Below, one piece after another: positions 1 to 7,963 of a stretch of DNA of 46,184 nucleotides. Positions within the stretch are counted from its first letter, which is position 1; every line of letters begins with the position of its first letter. The notes under the pieces were generated by a model. That model saw only the letters and a list, made by a program, of their open reading frames with translations. It did not search any database and was not told the origin of the DNA. The stretch comes from a bacterium (GTDB lineage Bacteria; Myxococcota_A; Polyangia; Nannocystales; Nannocystaceae), in assembly GCA_024742475.1 (NCBI GenBank), contig JANSYI010000018.1, positions 145,001 to 191,184 of the forward strand, read 5' to 3'. The position numbers and the translations under genes are program-made.

Positions 1-285
1 GCACAGCCGGCCGTCCATCCCCGCCGTGTAGACCTCGTCCATGTACTTCTTGAGGGACCACGGTGTCCCCATCCAGTTGACGGGGAACTGCATCACGATG
101 GCGTCCGCCCACTGGTGCCGTGCGACTTCGGCCTCGACATCCCAGCCCTTCGACACCTCGGTGAGCTCGACCTTGTAGCCCCCGCGCTCGAAATGCTCGC
201 GCGCGAGCGCGACGAGGGTGGCGTTGAGTCGACCCTTCGCGAAGGGATAGGGCTGGTGGCCGTTGATGATCAGTATCTTCTTCAC
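1..285 (-). CDS. mdaB: MdaB-type NAD(P)H:quinone reductase, C-terminus beyond window
   Basis: A flavodoxin-fold NADPH:quinone oxidoreductase that carries out two-electron quinone reduction in the cytoplasm. Only the first 95 residues are in the window; the gene runs off the left edge. The start is GTG at 285, giving a protein that begins VKKILIINGHQPYPFAKGRL. The FMN-binding strand-loop (ILIING) and the segment WMGTPWSLKKYMDEV match the E. coli MdaB pattern closely (WWMGAPWTVKKYIDDVF in that family, from memory). It is divergent from an HxlR regulator whose start lies 121 bp away. HxlR/YodB-type proteins often control quinone reductases in answer to quinones or aldehydes, so regulation by the neighbour is likely. 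The family call is firm; the exact substrate is not known. Confidence 0.85.
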   Translation of the reverse strand, partial: MKKILIINGHQPYPFAKGRLNATLVALAREHFERGGYKVELTEVSKGWDVEAEVARHQWADAIVMQFPVNWMGTPWSLKKYMDEVYTAGMDGRLC

Positions 286-373
286 GCTCTTTTTCCACTG
301 GTTCGAGGGGTTCTGAGGGCGCATGGGTTTGCGACCTGAGTGGAAGATAGTTCCCAGGTTTCAGTGGTCAATC

Positions 374-392
374 AGTATACTTTTGGTAACCT
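374..392. promoter_or_regulatory. candidate HxlR operator/promoter between mdaB and hxlR
   Basis: The 121-bp divergent gap holds AGTATACT (374-381, a perfect 8-bp palindrome) followed by TTTGGTAACCT. The palindrome offers a TATACT -10-like hexamer on the plus strand. HxlR/YodB proteins bind short AT-richer dyads in such gaps. A good ribosome site (GGAG, 396-399) follows seven bases before the HxlR ATG. The operator role is inferred from position and base composition. Confidence 0.4.
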
Positions 393-406
393 TGTGGAGC
401 GCGCGT

Positions 407-799
407 ATGGATGCCCGAATCGAGAGTGATGACCGAGGACGGAAGGTCGCCGTCGAGGCCTGCGCCGAGCCCTGTGCGATCGAACGAGGGATGCGCGTGC
501 TCGGCGGGAAGTGGACCGGATCCATCCTGTGGCACCTCAAGGACGAGCCCGTGAGGTTCAACGACCTCACGCGGATGGTCGGCGGAGCGAGCAAGAAGAT
601 GATCTCGGAGCGGTTGAGGCACCTGGAGACCCACGGTCTAATCGACCGGCGCGTGCTCGACACACGGCCGCTTGGCGTCGCCTACCAGATCACGCCCAAG
701 GGGCAGACCGCGCTGCGCTTCCTCGACGAGCTTCGTCGGTGGTCGGAGGAAGAGCTGGGCCTGACCGACGACGAACCGGCGGAGGACGAGCCGACATGA
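407..799 (+). CDS. HxlR-family winged-helix transcriptional regulator
   Basis: A one-component MarR-like regulator of the HxlR family, 130 residues. The helix-turn-helix core includes CAIERGMRVLGGKWTGSIL, then FNDLTRM and ISERLRHLETHGLIDRR, followed by the wing YQITPKG, all standard for the family. The ATG at 407 is chosen because GGAG sits 7 bases upstream; an upstream in-frame start at 323 would add an uncharacteristic N-terminus that begins inside the promoter region. Cysteines near the N-terminus (EACAEPCAIERG) are plausible thiol sensors, as in YodB/HypR-type members. The stop overlaps the next gene start by 4 bp (ATGA), so the glutathione transferase is co-expressed. Likely targets are the divergent mdaB and its own operon, in response to electrophiles or quinones (inference). 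Confidence 0.88.
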   Translation: MDARIESDDRGRKVAVEACAEPCAIERGMRVLGGKWTGSILWHLKDEPVRFNDLTRMVGGASKKMISERLRHLETHGLIDRRVLDTRPLGVAYQITPKGQTALRFLDELRRWSEEELGLTDDEPAEDEPT

Positions 800-1629
800 G
801 CCGGACCTCGACGCTCGCTCGGCAGGTCGCGCTCGAGGACGCGTGGACCCCCTCAGCCCACAGCGAAGTGTGCTGCCTCCTGTACGCGACCCAAAACGGC
901 TGGAAGCTCCCCATCCTCTTCGAAGAGATGGGTGTGCCCTATGACTGGGCGCTCGTGGACTTCGAGAAGTCCGAACAGAAGAGCGACCGCTTCCTCGCGA
1001 TCAATCCCAACGGTCGCATTCCAGCGCTGATCGACCGCGCCCGCGGCGTGACGGTTGCGGAGTCGGGAGCCATCTTGGAGTACGTTGCGACCCGCTTCGA
1101 AAGCCCTCTGCTTCCGTCCGCAGACGAGGATCTGCAGCTCCATCTCGAGACGAAGCAGTGGCTCTGCTGGCAGGTCAGCGCCCTCGGTCCTTCGATGGGG
1201 CAGGCGATGTACTTTCAGCGGATCGCGAAGGTCCGCGGCCACGACGATCCGTTCGCCATCGGGCGCTTCATCGCGGAGGCAGAGCGTTGTTTGCAGATGC
1301 TCGACGACCAGCTCGCCGCGTCCGGAGGACCGTTCGTGCTCGGCCCGCGCTGTACCCTCGTGGACGTCGCCTGCTTCGCCTACTGCGCCAGCGCCTACTG
1401 GGCCAACGTGGACATCTCGGCGATGACGCACCTGCGCACCTGGATCGAGATGCTCCACGCGCGCACCTCCTTCGCCACCGGGCTCACGGTACCGTTTCCT
1501 CGACCTGCCTTCTTCGGCCCTCCGCACGCGACCGAAGCGGAGATCCAAGCGGAGCTCTCGCGCAACGCCGGACAGTTCGCTGTGGTTTCCAAGACAACTG
1601 AGCGGGAGTCCCTATCAGGGCGTGAGTGA
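796..1629 (+). CDS. glutathione S-transferase family protein
   Basis: A 277-residue glutathione transferase. The N-terminal thioredoxin-like domain runs over about residues 20-100: a WKLPILFEEMGVPYDWALVDF strand-helix unit, then FLAINPNGRIPALID and the GSH-contacting VAESGAILEYVA. An all-helical C-terminal domain follows (about 110-240). The layout resembles YghU/YfcG (nu-class) and Ure2p-like enzymes. The start ATG overlaps the stop of the HxlR gene (ATGA), which fixes the start and implies translational coupling. Together with mdaB and the HxlR regulator it forms a small quinone/electrophile detoxification unit. The last 35 or so residues are polar and unassigned. The substrate is unknown. 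Confidence 0.85.
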   Translation: MSRTSTLARQVALEDAWTPSAHSEVCCLLYATQNGWKLPILFEEMGVPYDWALVDFEKSEQKSDRFLAINPNGRIPALIDRARGVTVAESGAILEYVATRFESPLLPSADEDLQLHLETKQWLCWQVSALGPSMGQAMYFQRIAKVRGHDDPFAIGRFIAEAERCLQMLDDQLAASGGPFVLGPRCTLVDVACFAYCASAYWANVDISAMTHLRTWIEMLHARTSFATGLTVPFPRPAFFGPPHATEAEIQAELSRNAGQFAVVSKTTERESLSGRE

Positions 1630-1946
1630 TGGGCCCATCCCGACCCAAGACGGACTGTCCCCTCGCGAGCGCGCGCTGGCCGGAACCCAGATCGACTGGG
1701 ACCTGCGCAGGAGCGGTTGCCAATCCCCGCGCAGTCATCATCGCCGACCGACTCTCCGGATTTTCCGGGGCGGTTCAGGATCGTTGGAGGTGTCGAAGAT
1801 GTCGACGACCTGCCCAGCGCGACGCGCACCTCATGGTCCCCGAGAAACCGCGCGGTGGCGACCGAGGCGAACACGGCGTCGTTCTCGAACGCAGAGGATC
1901 TTCATCCGTCCCCGCGTGGCATCGGAGCAGTCTACGCCGCCCCCCC
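1630..1946. other. intergenic region without a recognisable gene
   Basis: About 320 bp between the glutathione transferase and the arsR promoter. Open frames exist on both strands, but none has a ribosome site, a recognisable domain or sensible composition. A minus-strand frame (about 1740-1874, containing ATARFLGDHEVRVALGRSS) is the least random looking and could be the remnant of a lost gene. I could not identify it. Confidence 0.4.
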
Positions 1947-1985
1947 TTGACGTTCTGCCCCTCATATCGCATATCGACGATTGAC
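1947..1985 (+). promoter_or_regulatory. arsR-acr3 promoter with overlapping ArsR-type operator
   Basis: A TTGACG hexamer (1947-1952) is followed after 17 bp by CATATC (1970-1975), a reasonable -35/-10 pair. Across the -10 lies the repeated motif CATATCGCATATCGACGATT (1963-1982), with two ATATCG units 8 bp apart. ATATC-rich repeats over the -10 are typical of ArsR/SmtB operators, so ArsR probably represses its own operon here and is released by arsenite. Inferred from position and motif style. Confidence 0.5.
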
Positions 1986-2011
1986 GTTTGAAAGAACGTG
2001 CCGGCCCCCCA

Positions 2012-2349
2012 ATGAAGACCTCCACCACCACCGAGTGCTGTCCCCCCGCCGAGCCCATGCCGCCGGTCCCGACCGACCCGGTGGAGGCGAATGAACACCT
2101 CGCGCGACTGGCGAAGGCGATCGGTCATCCGGCGCGCGTCGCCATCGTTCGCATGCTCGTTCGGCACGAGGGCTGCATCGTCGGCGACATCGTCGATGCG
2201 CTTCCCTTCGCTCAGTCGACCGTCTCGCAGCACCTCAAACAACTCAAGGACGCCGGGCTCATTCGCGGCGAGGTCGATGGCCCGAGGGTCTGCTACTGCG
2301 TCGAGCCGGGCGCGGTCGCGCTCTTCAAGGCACTCGTGGAGGCGCTTTG

Positions 2350-2350
<1 letters not shown>
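2012..2350 (+). CDS. arsR: ArsR/SmtB-family arsenic-responsive repressor
   Basis: A winged-helix metalloid-sensing repressor, 112 residues from the ATG at 2012. A TTG at 1988 is in frame but would add eight residues with no better ribosome site. The DNA-binding helix reads PFAQSTVSQHLKQLKDAGLI, followed by the wing GEVDGPRVCYCVEP. Three cysteines, Cys9-Cys10 near the N-terminus and Cys55 (RHEGC), recall the As(III) site of Corynebacterium glutamicum CgArsR (Cys15/16/55) rather than the alpha-3 CVC site of R773 ArsR. A further CYC pair lies in the wing. The stop overlaps the acr3 start (TGATG), so the two genes are coupled. It should repress the operon until arsenite or antimonite binds. Confidence 0.93.
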
Positions 2351-3372
<1,022 letters not shown>

Positions 3373-3428
3373 GACTCCGACACGGCAGCCGTGCATCAGG
3401 GTCGCCCCACGACGACGGAGCCTCGTGG

Positions 3429-4328
3429 CTACCTCGGCACGCCTCGGCCTCGCCGAAACGCGTCGAGCACGAACACCGCGACGCCGCTCCACACGAACCC
3501 GAAGGTGAGCAGTCGCTCCGGCTGCAGCGGCTCCCCGAACGCGGCGACGGCGAGCACGAACTGCAGCGACGGCGCGACGAACTGCAGAAACCCGAGCGTC
3601 GACAGCGGCAGCCGGGGCGCGGCGTTGACGAACGCATACAGCGGCGCGGCCGTCACGATGCCGGAGGCGAGCAACAGTGCCACCGTGCTCGGCGAGCCAC
3701 CGAGCATTGCGCCGGTGCCCGTGCTCTCGCAGAACACGACGAACGCAACGGCGGGTACGACGAGCACGAGCGTCTCGAATGCGGAGCCGACGATCGGTTG
3801 TACGGATGTGGTCTTGCGCAGCAGGCCGTACCCACCGAACGAAGCCGCGAGCGCCAGCGAGATCCACGGCACGCCGCCCATCCGCACCGCCATGGCACCG
3901 ATGCCGACCGCCGCCAGCCCCACGGCGACGAGCTGCAGCGGTCGCAGCCGCTCTGCGAGCACGACGCGACCGAGCGCCACGCTGACCAGGGGATTGATGA
4001 AGTACCCCAGGCTCGCATCGAGGACGCGCTCGGTCAGGATCGCGTAGACGAACACGAACCAGTTGGTGGCCAGCAGCAGCGCCGCAGCCACCAGCCGAAC
4101 ACGGGCGGAGCCGTCCGAGAACGCCGCACGCAACGCGGGAAGGCGACCCCGCAGCGCGACCCACCCAACGAAGACCGGCATCGTCCACACCACGCGATGG
4201 GCGAGCAGCTGCAGCGGGTCGACGTGACCGACCGCGCGCCAGTAGATCGGCAGGACGCCCCACAACCCATAGGCGATGAGGCCATACGCCCATCCCGCAG
4301 AATCGGCTCGCTGCTCGGTCGTGCTCAG
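3429..4328 (-). CDS. rarD: RarD-type EamA-family transporter; start codon unclear
   Basis: A drug/metabolite-transporter superfamily permease of the RarD type, about 300 residues and ten hydrophobic helices. The N-terminal signature GLIAYGLWGVLPIYWRAVGH and the segments LLATNWFVFVYAI and SLGYFINPLVSVALG are characteristic of RarD. The start is a problem: between the decayed DUF1428 gene and the first conserved residues there is no in-frame ATG, GTG or TTG, so I give the CTG at 4328. Translation may instead depend on read-in from upstream. It lies last in the TetR-SRPBCC-VOC-DUF1428 row on the same strand. The physiological substrate of RarD is not established; chloramphenicol sensitivity is the historic phenotype. 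Confidence 0.82.
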   Translation of the reverse strand: MSTTEQRADSAGWAYGLIAYGLWGVLPIYWRAVGHVDPLQLLAHRVVWTMPVFVGWVALRGRLPALRAAFSDGSARVRLVAAALLLATNWFVFVYAILTERVLDASLGYFINPLVSVALGRVVLAERLRPLQLVAVGLAAVGIGAMAVRMGGVPWISLALAASFGGYGLLRKTTSVQPIVGSAFETLVLVVPAVAFVVFCESTGTGAMLGGSPSTVALLLASGIVTAAPLYAFVNAAPRLPLSTLGFLQFVAPSLQFVLAVAAFGEPLQPERLLTFGFVWSGVAVFVLDAFRRGRGVPR

Positions 4329-4408
4329 ATGGCGGAGCGTACCCTCGTGACAGCTCGCGGTGCACGGCCCCCCGTGGTGAGGTCGCGCGCGGGCACCCGA
4401 GCGAAGGC

Positions 4409-4674
4409 CTACAACTCGACCAGCGGCTCGAATCCGCCGTAGATCAATCGCTTTCCATCGAAGGGCATGGGGTTGTTCTCGTCTCGCCCTCGCGCTTGTG
4501 CACGGCCTTGGGAAACGAGGTGAGTTCACCGTCGGGCACGTCGTCCCCCCAGCACTCCACCACCCTCGTCGCACCATGCTCCTTGAACACCGCAACGGAG
4601 TACTCCGCGTGGGCTTTGTACGCGTCGCGGTTCGCGGTGGGCACGGCTGCGACGAATCCATCGATGTATGCCAT
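4409..4674 (-). pseudogene. decayed DUF1428-family gene (internal deletion and frameshift)
   Basis: The first part reads as a good DUF1428 protein from the ATG at 4674: MAYIDGFVAAVPTANRDAYK, then FKEHGATRVVECWGDDVPDG and KAVHKREGE. The expected middle segment (about 30 residues with the family's SWIEWPS-like core) is absent. The family C-terminus, PMPFDGKRLIYGGFEPLVEL, resumes in another frame and ends at 4409. The gene is about 85-90 bp shorter than intact members, which is not a multiple of three. Reading on in the first frame gives a short unrelated tail ending at 4444. The start overlaps the stop of the VOC gene (TGATG), so it was part of the TetR operon. A single assembly error cannot be excluded. 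Confidence 0.8.
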
Positions 4675-5153
4675 CAGCTCTGGCCCTCCCCGCGAAAGGC
4701 CGCCTCGAGCGTTGCGATGTCGATCTTCTTCATCGTCATCATCGCCTGCATGGCCCGGCCTGCCGCTTCGCGGTCGTCGTCGCCGAGCATGCGCGGCAGC
4801 GCGTCGGGCACGATCTGCCACGACACACCGAAGCGGTCGGTGAGCCACGCGCACTGGCTCTCTTCGCCGCCGCCGCGCAGCAGTGCGGCCCACAGCCGGT
4901 CCGTTTCGTCCTGGTCGCAGGTGCGTACGGCGATGGAAGCCGCAGGAGAGAGGGTGTACCGGGGACCGCCGTTGAGAAACATGTAGGGCGTGCCGCACAG
5001 GGTCAGCTCGACGATGAGCGCGGGCTTGTGTGGCTCGGGACGCGAAACCGACGTGATCGCGCTGCCGGGCAGCAGCGAGACGTACGACTCGGCCGCGTCC
5101 TCGGCGGTTCCATCGAACCACAGGCAGGTGCGGACCTTCGGCGCCCCGTTCAC
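4674..5153 (-). CDS. VOC-family protein (PhnB-like glyoxalase fold)
   Basis: A 159-residue vicinal-oxygen-chelate protein of the PhnB/3-demethylubiquinone-methyltransferase-like group. Typical segments are RTCLWFDGTAEDAAESYVSL at the N-terminus, FLNGGPRYTLSPAASIAV in the middle and CAWLTDRFGVSWQIVPDAL near the end. The start is GTG at 5153, overlapping the stop of the upstream SRPBCC gene by 4 bp (GTGA). SRPBCC, VOC and DUF1428 proteins are commonly neighbours under one regulator in proteobacteria and actinobacteria. The biochemical function of this subgroup is unknown. Confidence 0.88.
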   Translation of the reverse strand: MNGAPKVRTCLWFDGTAEDAAESYVSLLPGSAITSVSRPEPHKPALIVELTLCGTPYMFLNGGPRYTLSPAASIAVRTCDQDETDRLWAALLRGGGEESQCAWLTDRFGVSWQIVPDALPRMLGDDDREAAGRAMQAMMTMKKIDIATLEAAFRGEGQS

Positions 5154-5593
5154 GACGACACCTCGGCGTAGCGCTTGAAGTTGTTCAAGATCGCCTGCCA
5201 GCCCTGCCGCTGAACCTCGATCGGGTGCTCTGCGTCGGCGTCGAACGTCGTCGTCACACGGACCGCACCGGATTCAACCTCGAATTTGGTGGTCACCGTT
5301 CGCCCGTCGGGCATCGTGTAGATGAGGGTGTCGTGCTCGGAGACCTCGTCGTAGACCGCCTCGAAGTCGAACCCGAAGCTGCCATCCTTGGCCTCCATTC
5401 GGGCTTTGTAGCGCCCCCCGGGCCGCAGATCGTTCTCCGCGCTCGGACAGCACCAATCGTCGGAGGCGAAGTTCCATTGCGTAATATGCTTGGGGTCGGT
5501 CCAGTGCCGCCAAACCCGGCCAGTGGGGGCCTGCACCAGCGCTTCGATGGTGATCCTTGCGTTGCTCATTCTCTGGTCTTCGTTGATGTTCAT
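5150..5593 (-). CDS. SRPBCC-family protein (AHSA1-like, START-type cavity)
   Basis: A 147-residue small-molecule-cavity protein of the AHSA1/CalC subfamily. Recognisable segments are VQAPTGRVWRHWTDPKHITQ at the N-terminus, PGGRYKARMEAKDGS in the middle and the closing amphipathic helix EVQRQGWQAILNNFKRYAE. The ATG at 5593 overlaps the TetR stop by 4 bp (ATGA) and its own stop overlaps the VOC start (GTGA), so the three genes are translated in series. In such loci it may bind or sense a hydrophobic ligand; no ligand can be named from sequence. Confidence 0.88.
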   Translation of the reverse strand: MNINEDQRMSNARITIEALVQAPTGRVWRHWTDPKHITQWNFASDDWCCPSAENDLRPGGRYKARMEAKDGSFGFDFEAVYDEVSEHDTLIYTMPDGRTVTTKFEVESGAVRVTTTFDADAEHPIEVQRQGWQAILNNFKRYAEVSS

Positions 5594-6201
5594 GCATCGG
5601 CTGCGAACAGCAGTTCGATGTAGCGCGTCAGGTGGTCCACGCTCTGTTGTGCGACCTCCACGTCAGCCTTGGCCTTTGCGAGGATGAACGCGCCTTGCAG
5701 CACGGCTTGCGTGTGCGCAGCGAGGCTCGCGGCGGTCCAGCCTCCGTCGACGCCGCGCGCCGCCTTGGCAGCCTCGATGTCGGCCACGAGCGTGTCGGCG
5801 TGTCCGAAGATGCTCGCAGCACAGGCTTCGCGAATCTCGGGGTGGTCGGCGTAGGTCTCCTGCACCATCGTGCCGACGACACACGTGACCTCGGGGAGCT
5901 CCCCCTCGAGCAGCCGACGCCGAAACTGCACGTAGGCCAGCACGCGGTCGAGCGGATCTTCGTGGGCGTGATAGTCGGCCTGCTCGAAGAGAGCGCCGGT
6001 CACCGCCGACCAATGCTGCGCGGCGGCGACACCGAGCTCGTCCTTGCTCTTGAAGTGATGAAAGAACGCGCCCTTCGTAACCCCGGCGCGCTCGCAGAGC
6101 GCGTCGACGGTCGTGGCGCTGAAGCCTCGCTCCCGAATGAGCCCGAGCGCCGCTCCGAGCAGCTTCGTCTTGGCGTTCTCTCGCGGCACGCCGATACACA
6201 T
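5590..6201 (-). CDS. TetR/AcrR-family transcriptional repressor
   Basis: A one-component TetR-family regulator of about 203 residues. The helix-turn-helix reads FSATTVDALCERAGVTKGAF followed by FHHFKSKDEL, the standard TetR signature; the remainder is the all-helical ligand domain with a conserved-looking CVVGTMVQETYADHP segment. I give the ATG at 6201, but that codon overlaps the predicted -10 box. A GTG at 6189 (VPRENAKTKLL, a normal TetR N-terminus) falls where transcription should begin, so a leaderless GTG start is possible. A 20-bp palindrome in its promoter makes autoregulation very likely. Its downstream partners are the SRPBCC, VOC, decayed DUF1428 and RarD genes. Confidence 0.9.
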   Translation of the reverse strand: MCIGVPRENAKTKLLGAALGLIRERGFSATTVDALCERAGVTKGAFFHHFKSKDELGVAAAQHWSAVTGALFEQADYHAHEDPLDRVLAYVQFRRRLLEGELPEVTCVVGTMVQETYADHPEIREACAASIFGHADTLVADIEAAKAARGVDGGWTAASLAAHTQAVLQGAFILAKAKADVEVAQQSVDHLTRYIELLFAADA

Positions 6202-6225
6202 ACCAACCGGTTGGTATGCTGTCAA
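6197..6225 (-). promoter_or_regulatory. TetR operon promoter with perfect 20-bp palindromic operator
   Basis: Reading the minus strand, TTGACA (6225-6220) is followed by a 17-bp spacer and TATGTG (6202-6197). The palindrome CATACCAACCGGTTGGTATG occupies 6199-6218, filling nearly all of the spacer and touching the -10. An operator at this position would block RNA polymerase directly. The ACCAACCGGTTGGT core is a common TetR-family operator style. The predicted transcription start falls about 6190, next to the GTG at 6189. The palindrome is directly visible; its function is inferred. Confidence 0.75.
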
Positions 6226-6261
6226 CACGAGCGTCGCGGCTCGTACGGTCCCCGGCGGCGC

Positions 6262-6672
6262 CTACTCGGGAAGTCGGTCGAACCTCGGCGCCTGCGAGAG
6301 CCCGTCCTCCCAGGACGCGCGCGAGGCACAGAAGATGTGGGCCTGCGACGGCAGCGGGGCGGCTTCATCGAGCGAGCCCGCTGGCACCACCACGAGGGTG
6401 CCGTCCATCTGCAGCGTCGGCAGGGCCGCGCCGCACGTGCTGCAGAACCCTCGGACGTGCCGGGTCGAGGGCAGCGCGAACGTGCGTACGCTGTCCTCGC
6501 CGCTGACCCATGTCAGCGTGCCTCCGGGCGCGAAGAGGTTGGCCCCGTGGGCGCTGCCCGTGCCCTTCTGGCATCGGGAGCAGTGGCAGCAGATGAAGTG
6601 CTCGAACGCCCCTTCGACCTCGAAGTGAACCTCGCCACAAAGGCACGAACCGCGGTGCACCGTCTGAGTCAT
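6262..6672 (-). CDS. GFA-family protein (CENP-V/glutathione-dependent formaldehyde-activating type)
   Basis: A 136-residue zinc protein of the GFA/Mss4-like fold. The metal-binding cysteines are all present: SCLCGEV near residue 10, CCHCSRCQKGTGS near 29-40 and FCSTCGAALP near 77-80. Some members are described as catalysing the glutathione-formaldehyde adduct reaction, but most are uncharacterised. The ATG at 6672 overlaps the stop of the NmrA-like gene by 4 bp. It is the last gene of a short minus-strand operon and ends convergent in spacing to, but on the same strand as, the TetR operon downstream. Confidence 0.9.
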   Translation of the reverse strand: MTQTVHRGSCLCGEVHFEVEGAFEHFICCHCSRCQKGTGSAHGANLFAPGGTLTWVSGEDSVRTFALPSTRHVRGFCSTCGAALPTLQMDGTLVVVPAGSLDEAAPLPSQAHIFCASRASWEDGLSQAPRFDRLPE

Positions 6673-7538
6673 GCGCTGGCATCTTGCCAGAGCGCGGCGT
6701 GGTCGTGGACGTACTCGCCGATGGTGCGACCTGGGCGACCGAGCAGTCGCTCGAGCGTGGGGTCCTCGGTGGCGCCCTGCCCAAAACGCAGCAGGAAGTG
6801 CAGGATCGTCTGCACCATGATCGCGCCCTTGGGCAGACCCCGGCGCGACAGGTGGCGCACGTAACCCAGCACCGACGCCGGCTCGTAGACGATCGTCCGG
6901 CCGAGCGCGCGGCTGAGCGCGCCGGTGACCTCCGACCACGGCACCGCGCCAGGACCTGCGAGCGTGTAGTCCTTGCCGCGATGGGCCTGCGGGTCGGCCA
7001 GCACGAGCGCCGCGACCTCGGCGATGTCGCGTGCGTCGATCCAGTTGACCGGCTGCGCGCGCCCGGCCGGCACGTAGATTCGACCGTCCTCGCGGATGTC
7101 GTGGCGATAGGCCGACTCGAGGTTCTGTGCGAAGAACCCCGGCCGCAGGTTCGTGTGGTGCTCCCCCCGAAGTCGCAGGTGGTCCTCGACCTTGCGGTGC
7201 GGCACGACCTTGTTCTTGCCCGCGCCCGCCACCGACAAGAACACCACGTGCTCGACACCTCGAGATCGCGCGACGTCGACGAAGGGGTTGATGTTGTTCT
7301 GCACGTCGGCGATGGCCGGTGGCCGCATCAGGAACATGCGGGTCGCTCCAGCGAGCGCGGGTTCCCACGTTTGGCGGTCGAGAAAGTCCAGGCGCCTTGC
7401 CTCGACGCCCTCGCCAAAGAGACCCCGCACCTTCGATGCGTCGTAGCTCGCAGCCGCGACGTCGACCTCGCGCGCGAGCAGCTGCTGCACGACATGCCGC
7501 CCAACGTTGCCTGCCGCCCCCGTGACGAGAGCCGTCAT
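6669..7538 (-). CDS. NmrA-like atypical SDR / NAD(P)-binding protein
   Basis: A 289-residue atypical short-chain dehydrogenase of the NmrA/azoreductase-like group. The N-terminal dinucleotide motif is VTGAAGNVGRHVV (GxxGxxG). Further segments fit the group: FLMRPPAIADV, VEHVVFLSVAGAG, a proline-glycine run NLRPGFFAQNLES and WIDARDIAEVAALVL. Members bind NAD(P) and act as redox sensors or quinone/azo reductases. It starts with ATG at 7538 and overlaps the GFA gene downstream. The preceding gene is a small membrane protein 29 bp away. Confidence 0.87.
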   Translation of the reverse strand: MTALVTGAAGNVGRHVVQQLLAREVDVAAASYDASKVRGLFGEGVEARRLDFLDRQTWEPALAGATRMFLMRPPAIADVQNNINPFVDVARSRGVEHVVFLSVAGAGKNKVVPHRKVEDHLRLRGEHHTNLRPGFFAQNLESAYRHDIREDGRIYVPAGRAQPVNWIDARDIAEVAALVLADPQAHRGKDYTLAGPGAVPWSEVTGALSRALGRTIVYEPASVLGYVRHLSRRGLPKGAIMVQTILHFLLRFGQGATEDPTLERLLGRPGRTIGEYVHDHAALWQDASA

Positions 7539-7566
7539 GACGACACTCCTCGCTGCCGCGCCGCGC

Positions 7567-7944
7567 TCAGGTGGCCGAGGCCCCGCTGCGCCACAACCAA
7601 AGGGCGACCAGAGTCATCGCGCCGGCTTCTACCGCGACCCAGAGCCACTGCTTGGGCACCGTACCGTCGACCATCAGGCCGAGCAATCGGGCCGCGAGCG
7701 CGCCGGTCATGAAGTAGAAGATCACCAGCGGAATGCTCGTGGACCACGGACGCAGCGCGGGGATGCCGACGAACATGAGGCCCAGCCCGAGCACCATCCC
7801 GCCGCGGACTCGGCGCTCGATCGCCGCGTAGACATCGGCCGGCGGCGCGGGACCCCCCGTGAGCGGCTCGAACCAGGAGGGAAACACCGAGGCGACGACG
7901 CCCAGGAGCGCCACCACGATTCCAAAGATGCGAAGTCCAGACAT
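7567..7944 (-). CDS. small four-helix membrane protein, DUF4345-like
   Basis: A 125-residue hydrophobic protein with four predicted transmembrane helices, starting about residues 4, 45, 68 and 100. The pattern AAIERRVRGGMVLGLGLMFV, a second long helix and GLMVDGTVPKQWLW resembles DUF4345 proteins, which are of unknown function. GTG at 7947 immediately precedes the ATG at 7944; I use the ATG. It lies 29 bp before the NmrA-like gene and 19 bp after the SDR stop, so SDR, DUF4345, NmrA-like and GFA genes may form one operon. Confidence 0.75.
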   Translation of the reverse strand: MSGLRIFGIVVALLGVVASVFPSWFEPLTGGPAPPADVYAAIERRVRGGMVLGLGLMFVGIPALRPWSTSIPLVIFYFMTGALAARLLGLMVDGTVPKQWLWVAVEAGAMTLVALWLWRSGASAT

Positions 7945-7963
7945 CACGGTTTGCTCCGAGCCA

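Noticed and set aside
1626..1991. 121-codon plus-strand frame between the glutathione transferase and arsR
   Set aside because: No ribosome site or domain; it also covers the arsR promoter motif.
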